This document shows positions 1 through 7,309 of a stretch of DNA of 24,620 nucleotides, one piece after another. Made by a program: the position numbers and the translations under genes. The DNA lies in NCBI GenBank assembly GCA_964637365.1, contig CAZWWH010000025.1, forward strand, positions 1-24,620, given 5' to 3'. Numbering within the stretch: position 1 is the stretch's first letter; each line of letters begins with the position of its first letter. The notes below the pieces were generated by a model, which did no database searches, was not told the DNA's origin, and worked only from the letters and a program-made list of their open reading frames with translations. The DNA is from Cryptoclostridium sp964637365. Its GTDB lineage: Bacteria; Bacillota; Dehalobacteriia; UBA7702.

Positions 1-110
1 TCTGTATATCTGCCCTGCTGTATGAGCTGATTTTTCAGTTCTACAAGGCTATGTACCAAAAGTGTCCTCTCTTGGTTATCCACATACAAATGATTTTTCT
101 TTTCTCTCAT
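1..110 (-). CDS. Small conserved hypothetical protein, 5' part only (runs off the window)
   Basis: An open frame reads leftward from an ATG at 108-110 and stays open for 36 codons to the window edge. It begins MREKKNHLYVDNQERTLL and continues with LVELKNQLIQQGRYTD. The last stretch (LKN-L-QGRYTD) resembles a family of short conserved Clostridia proteins of unknown function; that is from memory, not a search. A G-rich GGATGGTGG lies just upstream, and a near-consensus promoter sits 25 bases before the start, so the gene is probably expressed separately from rlmD. No catalytic motif, signal peptide or membrane segment is visible in this part. The 3' end is missing, so full length and function cannot be judged. 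Confidence 0.7.
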   Translation of the reverse strand, partial: MREKKNHLYVDNQERTLLVHSLVELKNQLIQQGRYT

Positions 111-134
111 AATCGCCACCATCCTTTTTCTTTC

Positions 135-163
135 ATTATATAAGGAATTGGCAGACGGCACAA
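135..163 (-). promoter_or_regulatory. Sigma-A type promoter for the small gene at the left edge
   Basis: On the minus strand, TTGTGC (158-163) and TATAAT (135-140) are separated by exactly 17 bases. The -10 is perfect and the start codon of the small gene lies 25 bases further on. This separates the small gene from rlmD upstream. Confidence 0.75.
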
Positions 164-184
164 ATATGCAAAATCAAAGAGAGT

Positions 185-1681
185 TTAAATCATCTGAAAA
201 TGCTCCAATGCCTCCTTTATAGCCTTTTCTTTTTCTGGCGGGCATTTTGGCTGTCTGGAGTTTTCCGATTTAGGCAGGTTATAGTTTACCCTCTCAATAA
301 TACCGCATTTCTGCTTTACCTGTGCGATATATAAATTGCTGACCTTTAATCCTGTATGCTCAAGTACATACTCCTTGATTTCCTCATAAGTGGCTTTGCT
401 CTCCGCAGCAGTCAAATCAAGCTCGTCCATCTCAAGCTCTACCTCGATATGTTGGTCTGAATGAAGTTTGGACAATAAGCATACCGTTTCCACATGAGCT
501 GTACGGGGGAAGAGATTAAAAGGTTTGATTTGGCGGGGTTGGTAGGTGGAGGCAAGAATCTTTAAATCACGACTCAACGTTGCGGGATCACAGGAAATAT
601 AGATGAGCTGTTTGGCGCCGCATTGTGTTAATAACTCTGCGGTACGCCCATCCAAGCCGGCCCGTGGCGGATCTACCACCACCGTATGAGGTATTGGTAA
701 ACGCTCCAACAGCTTTTCCAAAGAATCTTCCGTCTTGGCGGCAGTGTAATGGCCGTTGATTTTATTGCGCAAAGCGTTACACTCTGCGGCGGGAATGGAA
801 TCCGCGAAAGACTCAATCCCCCAAACCTCGCTAAAATCTTGGGATAAAACAATCCCCAATGTTCCCACGCCGCAATATAAATCAAGAAGCACGCTATTTC
901 TTTCAGGAGGGAGCATGGACTCATGCACAAAATCAATCAGGGATTCCATAGCCGCAAAGTTTACTTGAAAGAATCCTCGAGGAGACACATCAAAGTCATA
1001 TCCCGCCAACGTCATACCGGGAACCACTCCAATCATGCTCCCGTTAACCTCTACGCCTTTGATATTGGAGCACTGGCTCATCAAATCCTCGGCGGTTCCC
1101 AGGGGCTCTTCACCATCGATGGCCGTAAAGACCTCTCCCTTCTGATTGGTACGGAGCATGACAGTATGAGCATGGCGGGGTGCGATACGGCGCAGTGCAT
1201 CCGTGGCATCACACAGTGGCTCCGCCAATAAAAGGCAGTCCTCAATGGGTACAAACTCCGCGCTGCCCGCTCGGTAAAATCCGATGATGCCGTTTTTTAT
1301 GTGCCACGTCACTTTATTGCGATAACGGTAAAGAGGACGGCTGCGATCCATCGGGAGCACCGAGAGATCACCAAAGCCACCAATGCGCCGCAGCACATTA
1401 TTGACATGATTTTCTTTGGCCAAAAGTTCTGTTTCCTCATCACAGTGCTGAAAACTACAGCCGCCGCAAATACCGTAATAGGGACACGGAGCCTCTACAC
1501 GGTGAGGCGAAGCCTTCAACACATCAGCGGCGAAGCCTTTGGCAAATTTCTTTTTAGAAAAGGTCACCCGATAATCTACGGTTTCTCCGGGAAGGCCCCC
1601 TTTCACAAAGACACATTTCCCCTTCTCCCGTAAAATTCCCTGACCAAAAATATCCAGTCCTTCCACAATACCCTGACCCAT
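185..1681 (-). CDS. rlmD: 23S rRNA (uracil-C5)-methyltransferase, RlmD/TrmA family
   Basis: This 498-residue protein transfers a methyl group from S-adenosylmethionine to C5 of a uracil in 23S rRNA (U1939-type; some Gram-positive homologues also modify U747). The N-terminus (about 1-60) fits a TRAM RNA-binding domain. Cysteines C66, C72 and C75 in CPYYGICGGC are the usual 4Fe-4S ligands of the family. The SAM-binding loop LLDLYCGVGTLG, the VVVDPPRAGLD motif and the catalytic-cysteine motif YISCDPATLSRD follow in the expected order. About 85 residues beyond the catalytic core form a charged C-terminal extension, which I recall from clostridial members. GAGGAAC precedes the ATG at a good distance. 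It lies after the transketolase operon but is separated from it by a terminator. Family is certain; the exact uracil position is inferred. Confidence 0.93.
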   Translation of the reverse strand: MGQGIVEGLDIFGQGILREKGKCVFVKGGLPGETVDYRVTFSKKKFAKGFAADVLKASPHRVEAPCPYYGICGGCSFQHCDEETELLAKENHVNNVLRRIGGFGDLSVLPMDRSRPLYRYRNKVTWHIKNGIIGFYRAGSAEFVPIEDCLLLAEPLCDATDALRRIAPRHAHTVMLRTNQKGEVFTAIDGEEPLGTAEDLMSQCSNIKGVEVNGSMIGVVPGMTLAGYDFDVSPRGFFQVNFAAMESLIDFVHESMLPPERNSVLLDLYCGVGTLGIVLSQDFSEVWGIESFADSIPAAECNALRNKINGHYTAAKTEDSLEKLLERLPIPHTVVVDPPRAGLDGRTAELLTQCGAKQLIYISCDPATLSRDLKILASTYQPRQIKPFNLFPRTAHVETVCLLSKLHSDQHIEVELEMDELDLTAAESKATYEEIKEYVLEHTGLKVSNLYIAQVKQKCGIIERVNYNLPKSENSRQPKCPPEKEKAIKEALEHFQMI

Positions 1682-1721
1682 AACAGTTCCTCATTTCATA
1701 TTTTCTTATACTGCAACGGCG

Positions 1722-1757
1722 ATAATAAAAGCAAAGGGAGCGGTTCAAAACCGCTCC
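1722..1757 (-). terminator. Rho-independent terminator after the transketolase operon
   Basis: A 9-bp perfect stem, GGAGCGGTT (1737-1745) with AACCGCTCC (1749-1757) and a 3-base loop, is followed on the minus strand by CCCTTTGCTTTTATT. It lies 18 bases after the stop of the transketolase C-terminal subunit gene and before rlmD. Confidence 0.8.
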
Positions 1758-1775
1758 ACAAATAGGTTTTTAAGT

Positions 1776-2711
1776 TTATTTCCGTGCTACAGCAGCTTTG
1801 GCCTTGGTCACGATGACCTCAGCGGTAAGACCATACTTTTCCAACAAGGCCTGTGGCTTACCACTTTCCCCAAAGGAATCATTGACCCCTACCATTTCCA
1901 GAGGGCAAGGAGCGTTTTTCATCAGGGATTCCGCTACCGCGCCGCCAAGACCGCCAATGATACTATGTTCTTCCGCAGTGACTACCGAGCCGCACTGTTC
2001 AGCGTATTGCGCCAGCAACGCATCGTCCAAGGGTTTGATCGAAGACATATTAATCACCGCGGCATTGATGCCTTCTCGGGCCAAAAGTTCAGCGGCATCC
2101 AAAGCCACGGAAACCATAAGTCCGCAGGCCACAATGGCAACGTCACCACCGTCCCGCATTACGACACCTTTACCGGGCTTAAATTCATAACTGTCATCAA
2201 AAAGTACCGGCTGGCCAGAGCGACCCAAACGGAGATAGCCGGGGCCTTCGTGCTGTGCCAGATATTCTACCATCTTGGCAGTTTCCACGCCGTCGGCAGG
2301 AACCAACACCTCCATATTGGGGAGCACGCGCATAATGGCGATATCCTCTACACTTTGGTGGGAGCCTCCGTCTTCCCCTACCGTGATTCCCGCATGAGTG
2401 GCGGCGATTTTCACATTCAATTTGGGATAGCAGATACTATTACGGATTATTTCAAAGGCACGGCCGGCGGCAAAGACCGCAAAGCTGCTGAAAAATACCG
2501 TCTGGCCGCCAATGGCAAGACCTGCGGCAGTGGCGGCCATATTTCCTTCGGCAATACCCATATCAAAAAACCGTTCAGGAAATTCTTTGGCAAAAATATT
2601 GGTTTTGGTGGATTTGGACAGATCTGCGTCCAAAACCACGATTTTATCATTATCTTTGGCAATGGCGGCAAGGGCCTTACCATATGCTTCTCTTGTTGCG
2701 ATCTTTTCCAT
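1776..2711 (-). CDS. Transketolase, C-terminal subunit
   Basis: This 311-residue protein is the pyrimidine-binding and C-terminal half of transketolase, which in many Firmicutes and archaea is a separate polypeptide. With the N-terminal subunit it would form the thiamine-diphosphate enzyme moving two-carbon ketol units in the non-oxidative pentose phosphate pathway. The start is fixed at MEKIATREAYGKAL because GGAGGGGTAAG lies directly upstream; the frame is open further upstream but has no such site. Visible motifs are VVLDADLSKSTKT, the conserved glutamate region FDMGIAEGNMAATAAGLA, GITVGEDGGSHQS, and the C-terminal-domain run VVTAEEHSIIGGLG. One base separates it from the upstream subunit gene, so they are surely co-transcribed and probably translationally coupled. 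Confidence 0.93.
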   Translation of the reverse strand: MEKIATREAYGKALAAIAKDNDKIVVLDADLSKSTKTNIFAKEFPERFFDMGIAEGNMAATAAGLAIGGQTVFFSSFAVFAAGRAFEIIRNSICYPKLNVKIAATHAGITVGEDGGSHQSVEDIAIMRVLPNMEVLVPADGVETAKMVEYLAQHEGPGYLRLGRSGQPVLFDDSYEFKPGKGVVMRDGGDVAIVACGLMVSVALDAAELLAREGINAAVINMSSIKPLDDALLAQYAEQCGSVVTAEEHSIIGGLGGAVAESLMKNAPCPLEMVGVNDSFGESGKPQALLEKYGLTAEVIVTKAKAAVARK

Positions 2712-2712
2712 C

Positions 2713-3528
2713 TTACCCCTCCAGCTCTGCTTTGGCATTGGCAAAATCTTCGTCGCTCATGGGCGTTCCGTGCCAGCCGACCTGATTCTCCATAAAGGAA
2801 ACACCTTTCCCCTTCACGGTCTCAGCAATAATTGCCACAGGTTTTCCTTTTACTTCTTTGGCAGCGGCAAAAACCTTTTGCAAGGCCGCAATATCATGAC
2901 CATCCACATGGAGCACCTCAAAACCAAAGGCGCTGAATTTAGCGCCGATGTCCCCCAGGGACATGACTTGTTCATTAGGGCCGTCAATCTGGAGACCGTT
3001 ATGGTCCACGATGGCAACAAGGTTATCCAAATGATAATGGGCCGCGGACATGGCAGCTTCCCAGATAATGCCTTCGTTCAATTCCCCATCGCCCAGTACG
3101 GCGTAGACACGGTTATCCTTTTGATTCAGCTTCAAGGAAAGAGCAATGCCGTTGGCAATGGAAAAGCCCTGCCCCAAAGAACCGGTTGAGGCTTCCACAC
3201 CGGGGAGCTTTTTACGGTCGGGATGCCCTTGCAAACGGCTGCCAACCTGACGCAGGGTAAGAAGCTCATCATTTTCAATCAGTCCGCCTTCATATAGTAC
3301 GGCGTAAAGCGCTGGTGCGGCATGGCCTTTGGAAAGAACGAAATAGTCTCGGTCTTCCCACTGAGGGTTGCTAAAATCATAATTCATCACATCGAAATAA
3401 AGTACCGACATGATTTCCGCCAAATCCAATGAGCCGCCGGGATGACCGCTTTTGGCATGACCTAGCATTTCAATGATCGCTCGGCGAATGCTTTTGGCTT
3501 TTTCTGCTAATACCTGTACATTTTCCAT
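2713..3528 (-). CDS. Transketolase, N-terminal (ThDP-binding) subunit
   Basis: This 271-residue protein is the pyrophosphate-binding half of a split transketolase. It has the substrate-binding histidine in SGHPGGS (H29), FVLSKGHAAPALYA, GSLGQGFSIANG, and the thiamine-diphosphate motif starting GDGELNEG (146-153) and ending near VDHNGLQ. The start at MENVQVLAEK is chosen because AGAAGG lies nine bases upstream; the ATG three codons earlier abuts that site. The stop is one base before the start of the C-terminal subunit gene. The length is that of a stand-alone N subunit rather than a truncated full enzyme. Confidence 0.93.
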   Translation of the reverse strand: MENVQVLAEKAKSIRRAIIEMLGHAKSGHPGGSLDLAEIMSVLYFDVMNYDFSNPQWEDRDYFVLSKGHAAPALYAVLYEGGLIENDELLTLRQVGSRLQGHPDRKKLPGVEASTGSLGQGFSIANGIALSLKLNQKDNRVYAVLGDGELNEGIIWEAAMSAAHYHLDNLVAIVDHNGLQIDGPNEQVMSLGDIGAKFSAFGFEVLHVDGHDIAALQKVFAAAKEVKGKPVAIIAETVKGKGVSFMENQVGWHGTPMSDEDFANAKAELEG

Positions 3529-3544
3529 GGTTTCCATCCTTCTA

Positions 3545-3802
3545 TTATCCAATCTCAATGGGGAACAAGACGATTTTATCCCCTGGTTTGATTTGATGAC
3601 GCATTGTCACAAGGCTTTCATTGACAATGGCTTTCCCCACACCGGCGGTGTGAATCCCTGATTCAAACAGGGTTTTACCTAAGTCATAATCGCCGCCTTC
3701 AATGTCCTCATCTGCGGGCAAATTAATTTTCAAATCGGCCAAATAGCCGTGGAGCTCCAGGGTGACAGAACCTTCGTAGACCTTGACATCTTCAGGACTC
3801 AT
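3545..3802 (-). CDS. Small MoaD/ThiS-like (beta-grasp) protein of unknown role, first gene of the transketolase operon
   Basis: An 85-residue acidic protein starts MSPEDVKVYEGSVTLELHG; AGGAGGG at the right distance fixes the start (an upstream in-frame ATG has no such site). The C-terminal end IKPGDKIVLFPIEIG is close to the end of MoaD/ThiS sulfur-carrier proteins (usually ...DGD-V-FFPPVAGG), and IVNESLV resembles their VNG segment, suggesting a ubiquitin-like beta-grasp fold. The terminal GG needed for sulfur transfer is absent (it ends EIG), so carrier activity is doubtful. It lies 16 bases before the transketolase N subunit gene, in the same operon. Coding status is well supported; the fold is inferred from short motifs. 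Confidence 0.75.
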   Translation of the reverse strand: MSPEDVKVYEGSVTLELHGYLADLKINLPADEDIEGGDYDLGKTLFESGIHTAGVGKAIVNESLVTMRHQIKPGDKIVLFPIEIG

Positions 3803-3837
3803 ACTTTGCCCTCCTATATTTATTACTGTTTTAAAAT

Positions 3838-3860
3838 ATTGTAACCAGATCGTATACAAT
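3838..3860. promoter_or_regulatory. Operator-like inverted repeat in the transketolase operon leader
   Basis: ATTGTA (3838-3843) and TACAAT (3855-3860) form an inverted pair just downstream of the -10 element of the minus-strand promoter. Position and symmetry would suit a repressor, but the half-sites are short and no regulator is adjacent, so this is tentative. Confidence 0.3.
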
Positions 3861-3862
3861 TT

Positions 3863-3891
3863 AGTATATCAGATTTTAAATGATGAAACAA
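3863..3891 (-). promoter_or_regulatory. Promoter of the small-protein/transketolase operon
   Basis: On the minus strand TTGTTT (3886-3891) and TATACT (3863-3868) are 17 bases apart, about 60 bases before the first start codon of the operon. Confidence 0.65.
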
Positions 3892-3962
3892 GAAAAACCA
3901 TGAGGAAATCCCATGTTTTTTGGAATTTTCATTCCGGAATTCAAATTATTTTTTCAGATAAA

Positions 3963-3991
3963 TTGATTCAATTGTAAAAATATGATACAAT
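3963..3991 (+). promoter_or_regulatory. Promoter of the exoA operon
   Basis: TTGATT (3963-3968) and TACAAT (3986-3991) are 17 bases apart. The -10 lies over the ATG at 3982, which supports the downstream ATG at 4018 as the true exoA start. Confidence 0.7.
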
Positions 3992-4017
3992 CATGCAAAA
4001 TTAATTATGAGGTATTT

Positions 4018-4773
4018 ATGAAGATTTTATCTTGGAATGTCAACGGTATCCGGGCGATAGAGAAGAAGGGCTTTCGCCAATGGCTTTTGGAAACCGATCC
4101 TGATATACTTGCCATTCAGGAAACCAAGGCCCATATTGAACAGCTGGAGGATGCTTTAATTCATATCAACGGCTACCACTCCTATTTTTGCTCCGGTCAA
4201 CGGAAGGGGTACAGCGGCACGGCTCTTTACACCAAGGTGAAACCGAATTTGGTGGAATACGGTATCGGTATTGAGAGGTTTGATTGCGAAGGGCGCATCA
4301 TCATCGCTCATTACGATGATTTTATCCTTTTTAATTGCTATTTTCCCAATGGCGGTGCGTCGGAGGAGCGTCTACAATACAAAATGGATTTTTATGACGC
4401 TTGCTTGGATTACTTCAAAGCAATGCGGGGAAAGCATATCATTATTTGCGGCGATGTCAACACCGCACATCAGGAAATTGATTTGGCTCGTCCCAAAGAA
4501 AACCGTAATATCTCGGGTTTTCTGGATATCGAGCGGGCTTGGATTACCAAAATGCTGGAGGAAGGATTTATCGATACCTTCCGTTATTTCCATCCCGAAG
4601 AACAAAAATACAGCTGGTGGTCCTACCGTTTTCATGCCCGAAGCCGGAACGCGGGATGGCGTTTGGACTACTTTTTTGCCGATCCCCACATGAAAAGCCG
4701 CCTGACCAGCGCCGAAATTCTCAATGAGGTAGAAGGCTCTGACCACTGCCCCATTTCTTTGGAAATACGATAA
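4018..4773 (+). CDS. exoA: Exodeoxyribonuclease III / AP endonuclease
   Basis: This 251-residue enzyme of the Mg-dependent endonuclease/exonuclease/phosphatase fold nicks DNA at abasic sites and degrades 3' ends in base-excision repair. The start MKILSWNVNGIRA is preceded by TGAGGT. Catalytic positions are all present: N7 in SWNVNG, E35 in AIQETKA, Y108 in NCYFPNGG, D146 and N148 in CGDVNTAH, and D242-H243 in GSDHCP. Other family motifs are GYSGTAL and SWWSYRFHARSRNAGWRLDY. The length is normal for XthA/ExoA. The aldo/keto reductase gene follows after 20 bases, probably in the same transcript. Confidence 0.95.
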   Translation: MKILSWNVNGIRAIEKKGFRQWLLETDPDILAIQETKAHIEQLEDALIHINGYHSYFCSGQRKGYSGTALYTKVKPNLVEYGIGIERFDCEGRIIIAHYDDFILFNCYFPNGGASEERLQYKMDFYDACLDYFKAMRGKHIIICGDVNTAHQEIDLARPKENRNISGFLDIERAWITKMLEEGFIDTFRYFHPEEQKYSWWSYRFHARSRNAGWRLDYFFADPHMKSRLTSAEILNEVEGSDHCPISLEIR

Positions 4774-4793
4774 TATTTCGAGGTGAATACTAA

Positions 4794-5927
4794 GTGGAAA
4801 CGAGACGATTTGCACAACAAAATATCTCTCTTTTAGGCTTAGGCGCCATGCGACTGCCGCTACAAGAGGACAGTAAAACTGCTATTGATGAAATCAAGGC
4901 AGGAGAAATGCTGGACTACGCGCTTGGACATGGCATCAACTATATTGATACGGCTTACATGTACCATGGCGGAGAATCCGAATCCTATTTGGGTAGGGCT
5001 TTAAAGGCCTATGACCGCAGCAGCTATCAGCTTGCCACCAAACTCCCGGTTTGGATGGCCAAGGATACCGTGGACCTAGAAAAGATTTTTCAAGAACAGC
5101 TCAATCGCCTTCAAACCGAATATTTTGATTTCTACCTTTGTCACAGCTTGAATCAAAAGAACCTTGATTTGGCCCGAAAATATAAGGCATATGAATTTAT
5201 GTTCCGTATGAAGGAGGAAGGTCGTATCCGCCATCTAGGATTCTCCTTCCATGATAATCCCGCGCTTTTGGATGAAATATGCAAAAGATACAACTGGGAT
5301 TTTGCGCAAATCCAACTGAATTATATTGATTGGGATTTTCAGAAAGCCAAAAACCAATATGAAATTTTAGAGTATTACGGATTGCCCTGTATCGTTATGG
5401 AACCGGTTCGAGGCGGCGCTTTGGCGGACCTCTGTCCCGAAGCCAACAGCGTATTACAGGCAGCAAGCCCATCCCGCTCCATCGCCTCCTGGGCCTTACG
5501 GTTCGCGGCCCAGCTTCCCAATGTTTTGACTGTGTTAAGCGGCATGAGTAATATAGAGCAGCTTCAAGACAATATCAATACCATGACAGATTTTCAACCA
5601 TTGTCTCCCCAAGAAGAAGAAACCTTATCAAAGGCTCTGGAAATTTACCGAAGAACAAAGCTAATTCCCTGTACAGGGTGTCGCTATTGCATGGACTGCA
5701 AGCAAGGAGTGGACATTCCCAAAATGTTCGCCTTACATAATGAATACCGCTTGGGAACATCAGGAGATATCTATTTGGAACACTACGAAGCCACCAAGCG
5801 TTCTCAAAGAGAATCCAACTGTACTGAATGCGGCCGCTGCTCCGAACATTGCCCGCAAAATATTGACATTCCCACAGAATTGAGGAAAACCGGGGAAGTC
5901 ATCTCAGAACTTTATAAAAACCGCTGA
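4794..5927 (+). CDS. Aldo/keto reductase with C-terminal 4Fe-4S domain
   Basis: A 377-residue fusion of an aldo/keto reductase barrel (about 1-275) and a ferredoxin-like C-terminus. The barrel shows the AKR catalytic set: D52 and Y57 in IDTAYMYHGGESE, K83 in LATKLPVW, and H117 in YLCHSLN. The tail holds two cysteine clusters, C293-C296-C299-C302 in CTGCRYCMDC and C343-C346-C349-C353 in CTECGRCSEHCP, each followed by a D/N-IP motif, consistent with two 4Fe-4S clusters. This architecture is common in anaerobes; the substrate is not known. The start is GTG with GAGGTGAA upstream. No convincing hairpin terminator follows, only an AT-rich palindromic stretch before the tRNA promoter. Confidence 0.9.
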   Translation: METRRFAQQNISLLGLGAMRLPLQEDSKTAIDEIKAGEMLDYALGHGINYIDTAYMYHGGESESYLGRALKAYDRSSYQLATKLPVWMAKDTVDLEKIFQEQLNRLQTEYFDFYLCHSLNQKNLDLARKYKAYEFMFRMKEEGRIRHLGFSFHDNPALLDEICKRYNWDFAQIQLNYIDWDFQKAKNQYEILEYYGLPCIVMEPVRGGALADLCPEANSVLQAASPSRSIASWALRFAAQLPNVLTVLSGMSNIEQLQDNINTMTDFQPLSPQEEETLSKALEIYRRTKLIPCTGCRYCMDCKQGVDIPKMFALHNEYRLGTSGDIYLEHYEATKRSQRESNCTECGRCSEHCPQNIDIPTELRKTGEVISELYKNR

Positions 5928-6007
5928 GGGCTCCTGGTTTCTACACCAGTTCCGAAGAGAATTAGAATTCTTAGAATTCGCTTTTTATGGTTTTTCTAAA
6001 AAAACCC

Positions 6008-6036
6008 TTGCAATCATTTTTGCTTTATGCTATGAT
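6008..6036 (+). promoter_or_regulatory. tRNA-Leu promoter
   Basis: TTGCAA (6008-6013) and TATGAT (6031-6036) with a 17-base spacer end 11 bases before the mature tRNA. Confidence 0.75.
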
Positions 6037-6047
6037 AATTGGGTAGT

Positions 6048-6134
6048 GCCGGAATGGCGGAATTGGCAGACGCACAGGACTTAAAATCCTGCGGTAGCGA
6101 TACCGTACCGGTTCGACCCCGGTTTCCGGCACCA
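6048..6134 (+). tRNA. tRNA-Leu (anticodon UAA)
   Basis: The acceptor stem GCCGGAA pairs with TTCCGGC and CCA is encoded. The anticodon stem CAGGA/TCCTG encloses the loop CTTAAAA with anticodon TAA. The long variable arm (CGGTAGCGATACCG) is typical of class II tRNA-Leu, and the T-arm carries GGTTCGACC. A terminator follows directly. Confidence 0.97.
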
Positions 6135-6143
6135 AATCAATAT

Positions 6144-6185
6144 AATCCGAACCTTTTTCATGAGATAATCGGTTCGGATTTTTTT
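6144..6185 (+). terminator. Terminator after tRNA-Leu
   Basis: A 10-bp perfect stem, AATCCGAACC (6144-6153) with GGTTCGGATT (6171-6180), is followed by a run of T. Confidence 0.85.
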
Positions 6186-6286
6186 ATTACCATCTATAAC
6201 GGGCCAATCAAATATTATCTTTTCCATAAGAATACATGGATTTTGAAAGGGTATACTAAATCTATCAATAAGGGAGGTATACCTAA

Positions 6287-6721
6287 ATGATAGAACAAGA
6301 CACCATTCGACTGCTTAGAGAATGTGACGCCGGTGTGGTCATGGGAGTTTCTGCCATTGATGAGGTTTTTGATGATGTGAGAAATGCTGACTTCAGAAAA
6401 AGATTATCCGATTGCAAAGCAGAACATCAAAAATTGAAAGGTGAAATCCAACAGCTGCTACATCAGTATCATGACGACGGAAAAGAACCCAATCCCATGG
6501 CCAAGGGAATGTCCTGGCTCAAAACCAATGTCAAAATGACCATGGATGAATCGGACCAAACCATTGCCGATCTCATGACCGATGGTTGTAACATGGGAGT
6601 AAAATCACTGAATCGATTTCTTAACCAATATAAAGCTGCCGATGAGGTTTCCAAAGATATCGCCAAACGGTTAATTAATCAGGAAGAACAACTGGCCATT
6701 GATATCAGACCATTTCTATAA
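6287..6721 (+). CDS. Probable four-helix-bundle (ferritin-like) protein of unknown function
   Basis: A 144-residue soluble, strongly helical protein without signal peptide or membrane segment. AGGGAGG lies nine bases before the ATG. Helix-rich segments include TIRLLRECDAGVVMGVSAID, DFRKRLSDCKAEHQKLKGEI and KDIAKRLINQEEQLAIDI, a pattern like the DUF2383-type four-helix bundles; the central NPMAKGMSWLKTNVKMTMD and TDGCNMGVKSLNRF look conserved, and I recall similar clostridial proteins. No clear diiron E-x-x-H pairs are seen. It is a single gene closed by a strong terminator about 155 bases later. Upstream GAATA, 17 bases, TATACTA vaguely resembles a sigma F/G forespore promoter. Confidence 0.8.
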   Translation: MIEQDTIRLLRECDAGVVMGVSAIDEVFDDVRNADFRKRLSDCKAEHQKLKGEIQQLLHQYHDDGKEPNPMAKGMSWLKTNVKMTMDESDQTIADLMTDGCNMGVKSLNRFLNQYKAADEVSKDIAKRLINQEEQLAIDIRPFL

Positions 6722-6852
6722 ATTATTTTCCCGCGGCTTGGGATAAGCTCCTCACAACCTTTCTGTTCAAAGATACGAACGTTTATTTTGAAGCATATCA
6801 CAAGATGATAAATCATCTGCCTCAACTCAAGCAGGATTGCCGCTTACAATAA
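6721..6852 (+). other. Possible remnant of a coding sequence after the helix-bundle gene
   Basis: A frame shifted from that of the preceding gene stays open and reads like protein: WDKLLTTFLFKDTNVYFEA, then YHKMINHLPQLKQDCRLQ and a stop. It has no usable start codon or ribosome binding site and is too short to assign. It could be the tail of a decayed gene or chance. Confidence 0.25.
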
Positions 6853-6876
6853 CAATTTAACTGCGTCCTTATCAAA

Positions 6877-6909
6877 GCCCGCCGAATCATTACATTCGGC
6901 GGGCTTTTC
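6877..6909 (+). terminator. Strong terminator upstream of the cas locus
   Basis: An 11-bp GC-rich stem, GCCCGCCGAAT (6877-6887) with ATTCGGCGGGC (6894-6904), is followed by TTTTCT. It insulates the cas operon from upstream transcription. Confidence 0.85.
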
Positions 6910-7021
6910 TGATTTACGGATCAAATTTTCCTAAGAATAGCTATCTCCATAAAAAGCAACAATTCCTAACTTCATTCAAAAATCAAAAAATCGTCAACTT
7001 TCGGCAAATAAAAAAATACTA

Positions 7022-7050
7022 TTGTATTTTCAAACAGAATATGGTAAGAT
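7022..7050 (+). promoter_or_regulatory. Predicted promoter of the cas operon
   Basis: TTGTAT (7022-7027) and TAAGAT (7045-7050) are 17 bases apart in AT-rich DNA. A start near 7057 would give a leader of about 360 nt before cas6, which is unusually long. Confidence 0.65.
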
Positions 7051-7136
7051 AGAAAAAAACTTATAAACCATATTATTATCTTATGGGTAATCCAAATTGG
7101 AATTTAAAGTACTATTATCTCAAGGGATATAATACC

Positions 7137-7156
7137 TCTAATCAATCCATACTGGA
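7137..7156 (+). repeat. CRISPR-repeat fragment in the cas operon leader
   Basis: TCTAATCAATCCATACTGGA is an exact 20-nt copy of bases 4-23 of the 31-nt repeat found in the array more than 8 kb downstream, in the same orientation. The 3' part that would become the crRNA 5' handle (ending TTGTAAAT) is not conserved; GAATGTCT follows instead. Only the inner 4 bp (TCCA/TGGA) of the repeat's 7-bp hairpin remain. No second repeat copy is seen before cas6. It lies about 80 nt inside the predicted cas transcript, so Cas6 or Cascade recognition of the mRNA leader is possible. Confidence 0.8.
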
Positions 7157-7203
7157 GAATGTCTTTAGTGACAAATTAATTTTTTCAAATAAGGAGGAGT
7201 CAA

Positions 7204-7251
7204 ATGAAAGTAAGATTCAAGATAATCATAGAAAATCCACTGACGCTTTGA
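7204..7251 (+). CDS. Possible 15-residue leader peptide or cas6 start remnant
   Basis: An ATG preceded at the right distance by AAGGAGGAG (7191-7199) opens a 15-codon frame, MKVRFKIIIENPLTL, ending in TGA. The residues resemble the start of RAMP-fold proteins such as Cas6 (the true cas6 begins MRIKLEFQLKQ), so it is either a translated leader peptide or the stub of a former cas6 copy. Coding status rests on the Shine-Dalgarno only. Confidence 0.4.
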   Translation: MKVRFKIIIENPLTL

Positions 7252-7309
7252 TTCATCATCGTGGCATTCCAAAAATTTTATGCGCTTATCAGTTGAAAAA
7301 TCAAAAGTT

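Noticed and set aside
6039..6290. Open frame across tRNA-Leu
   Set aside because: It covers the tRNA and its terminator; no coding signal of its own.
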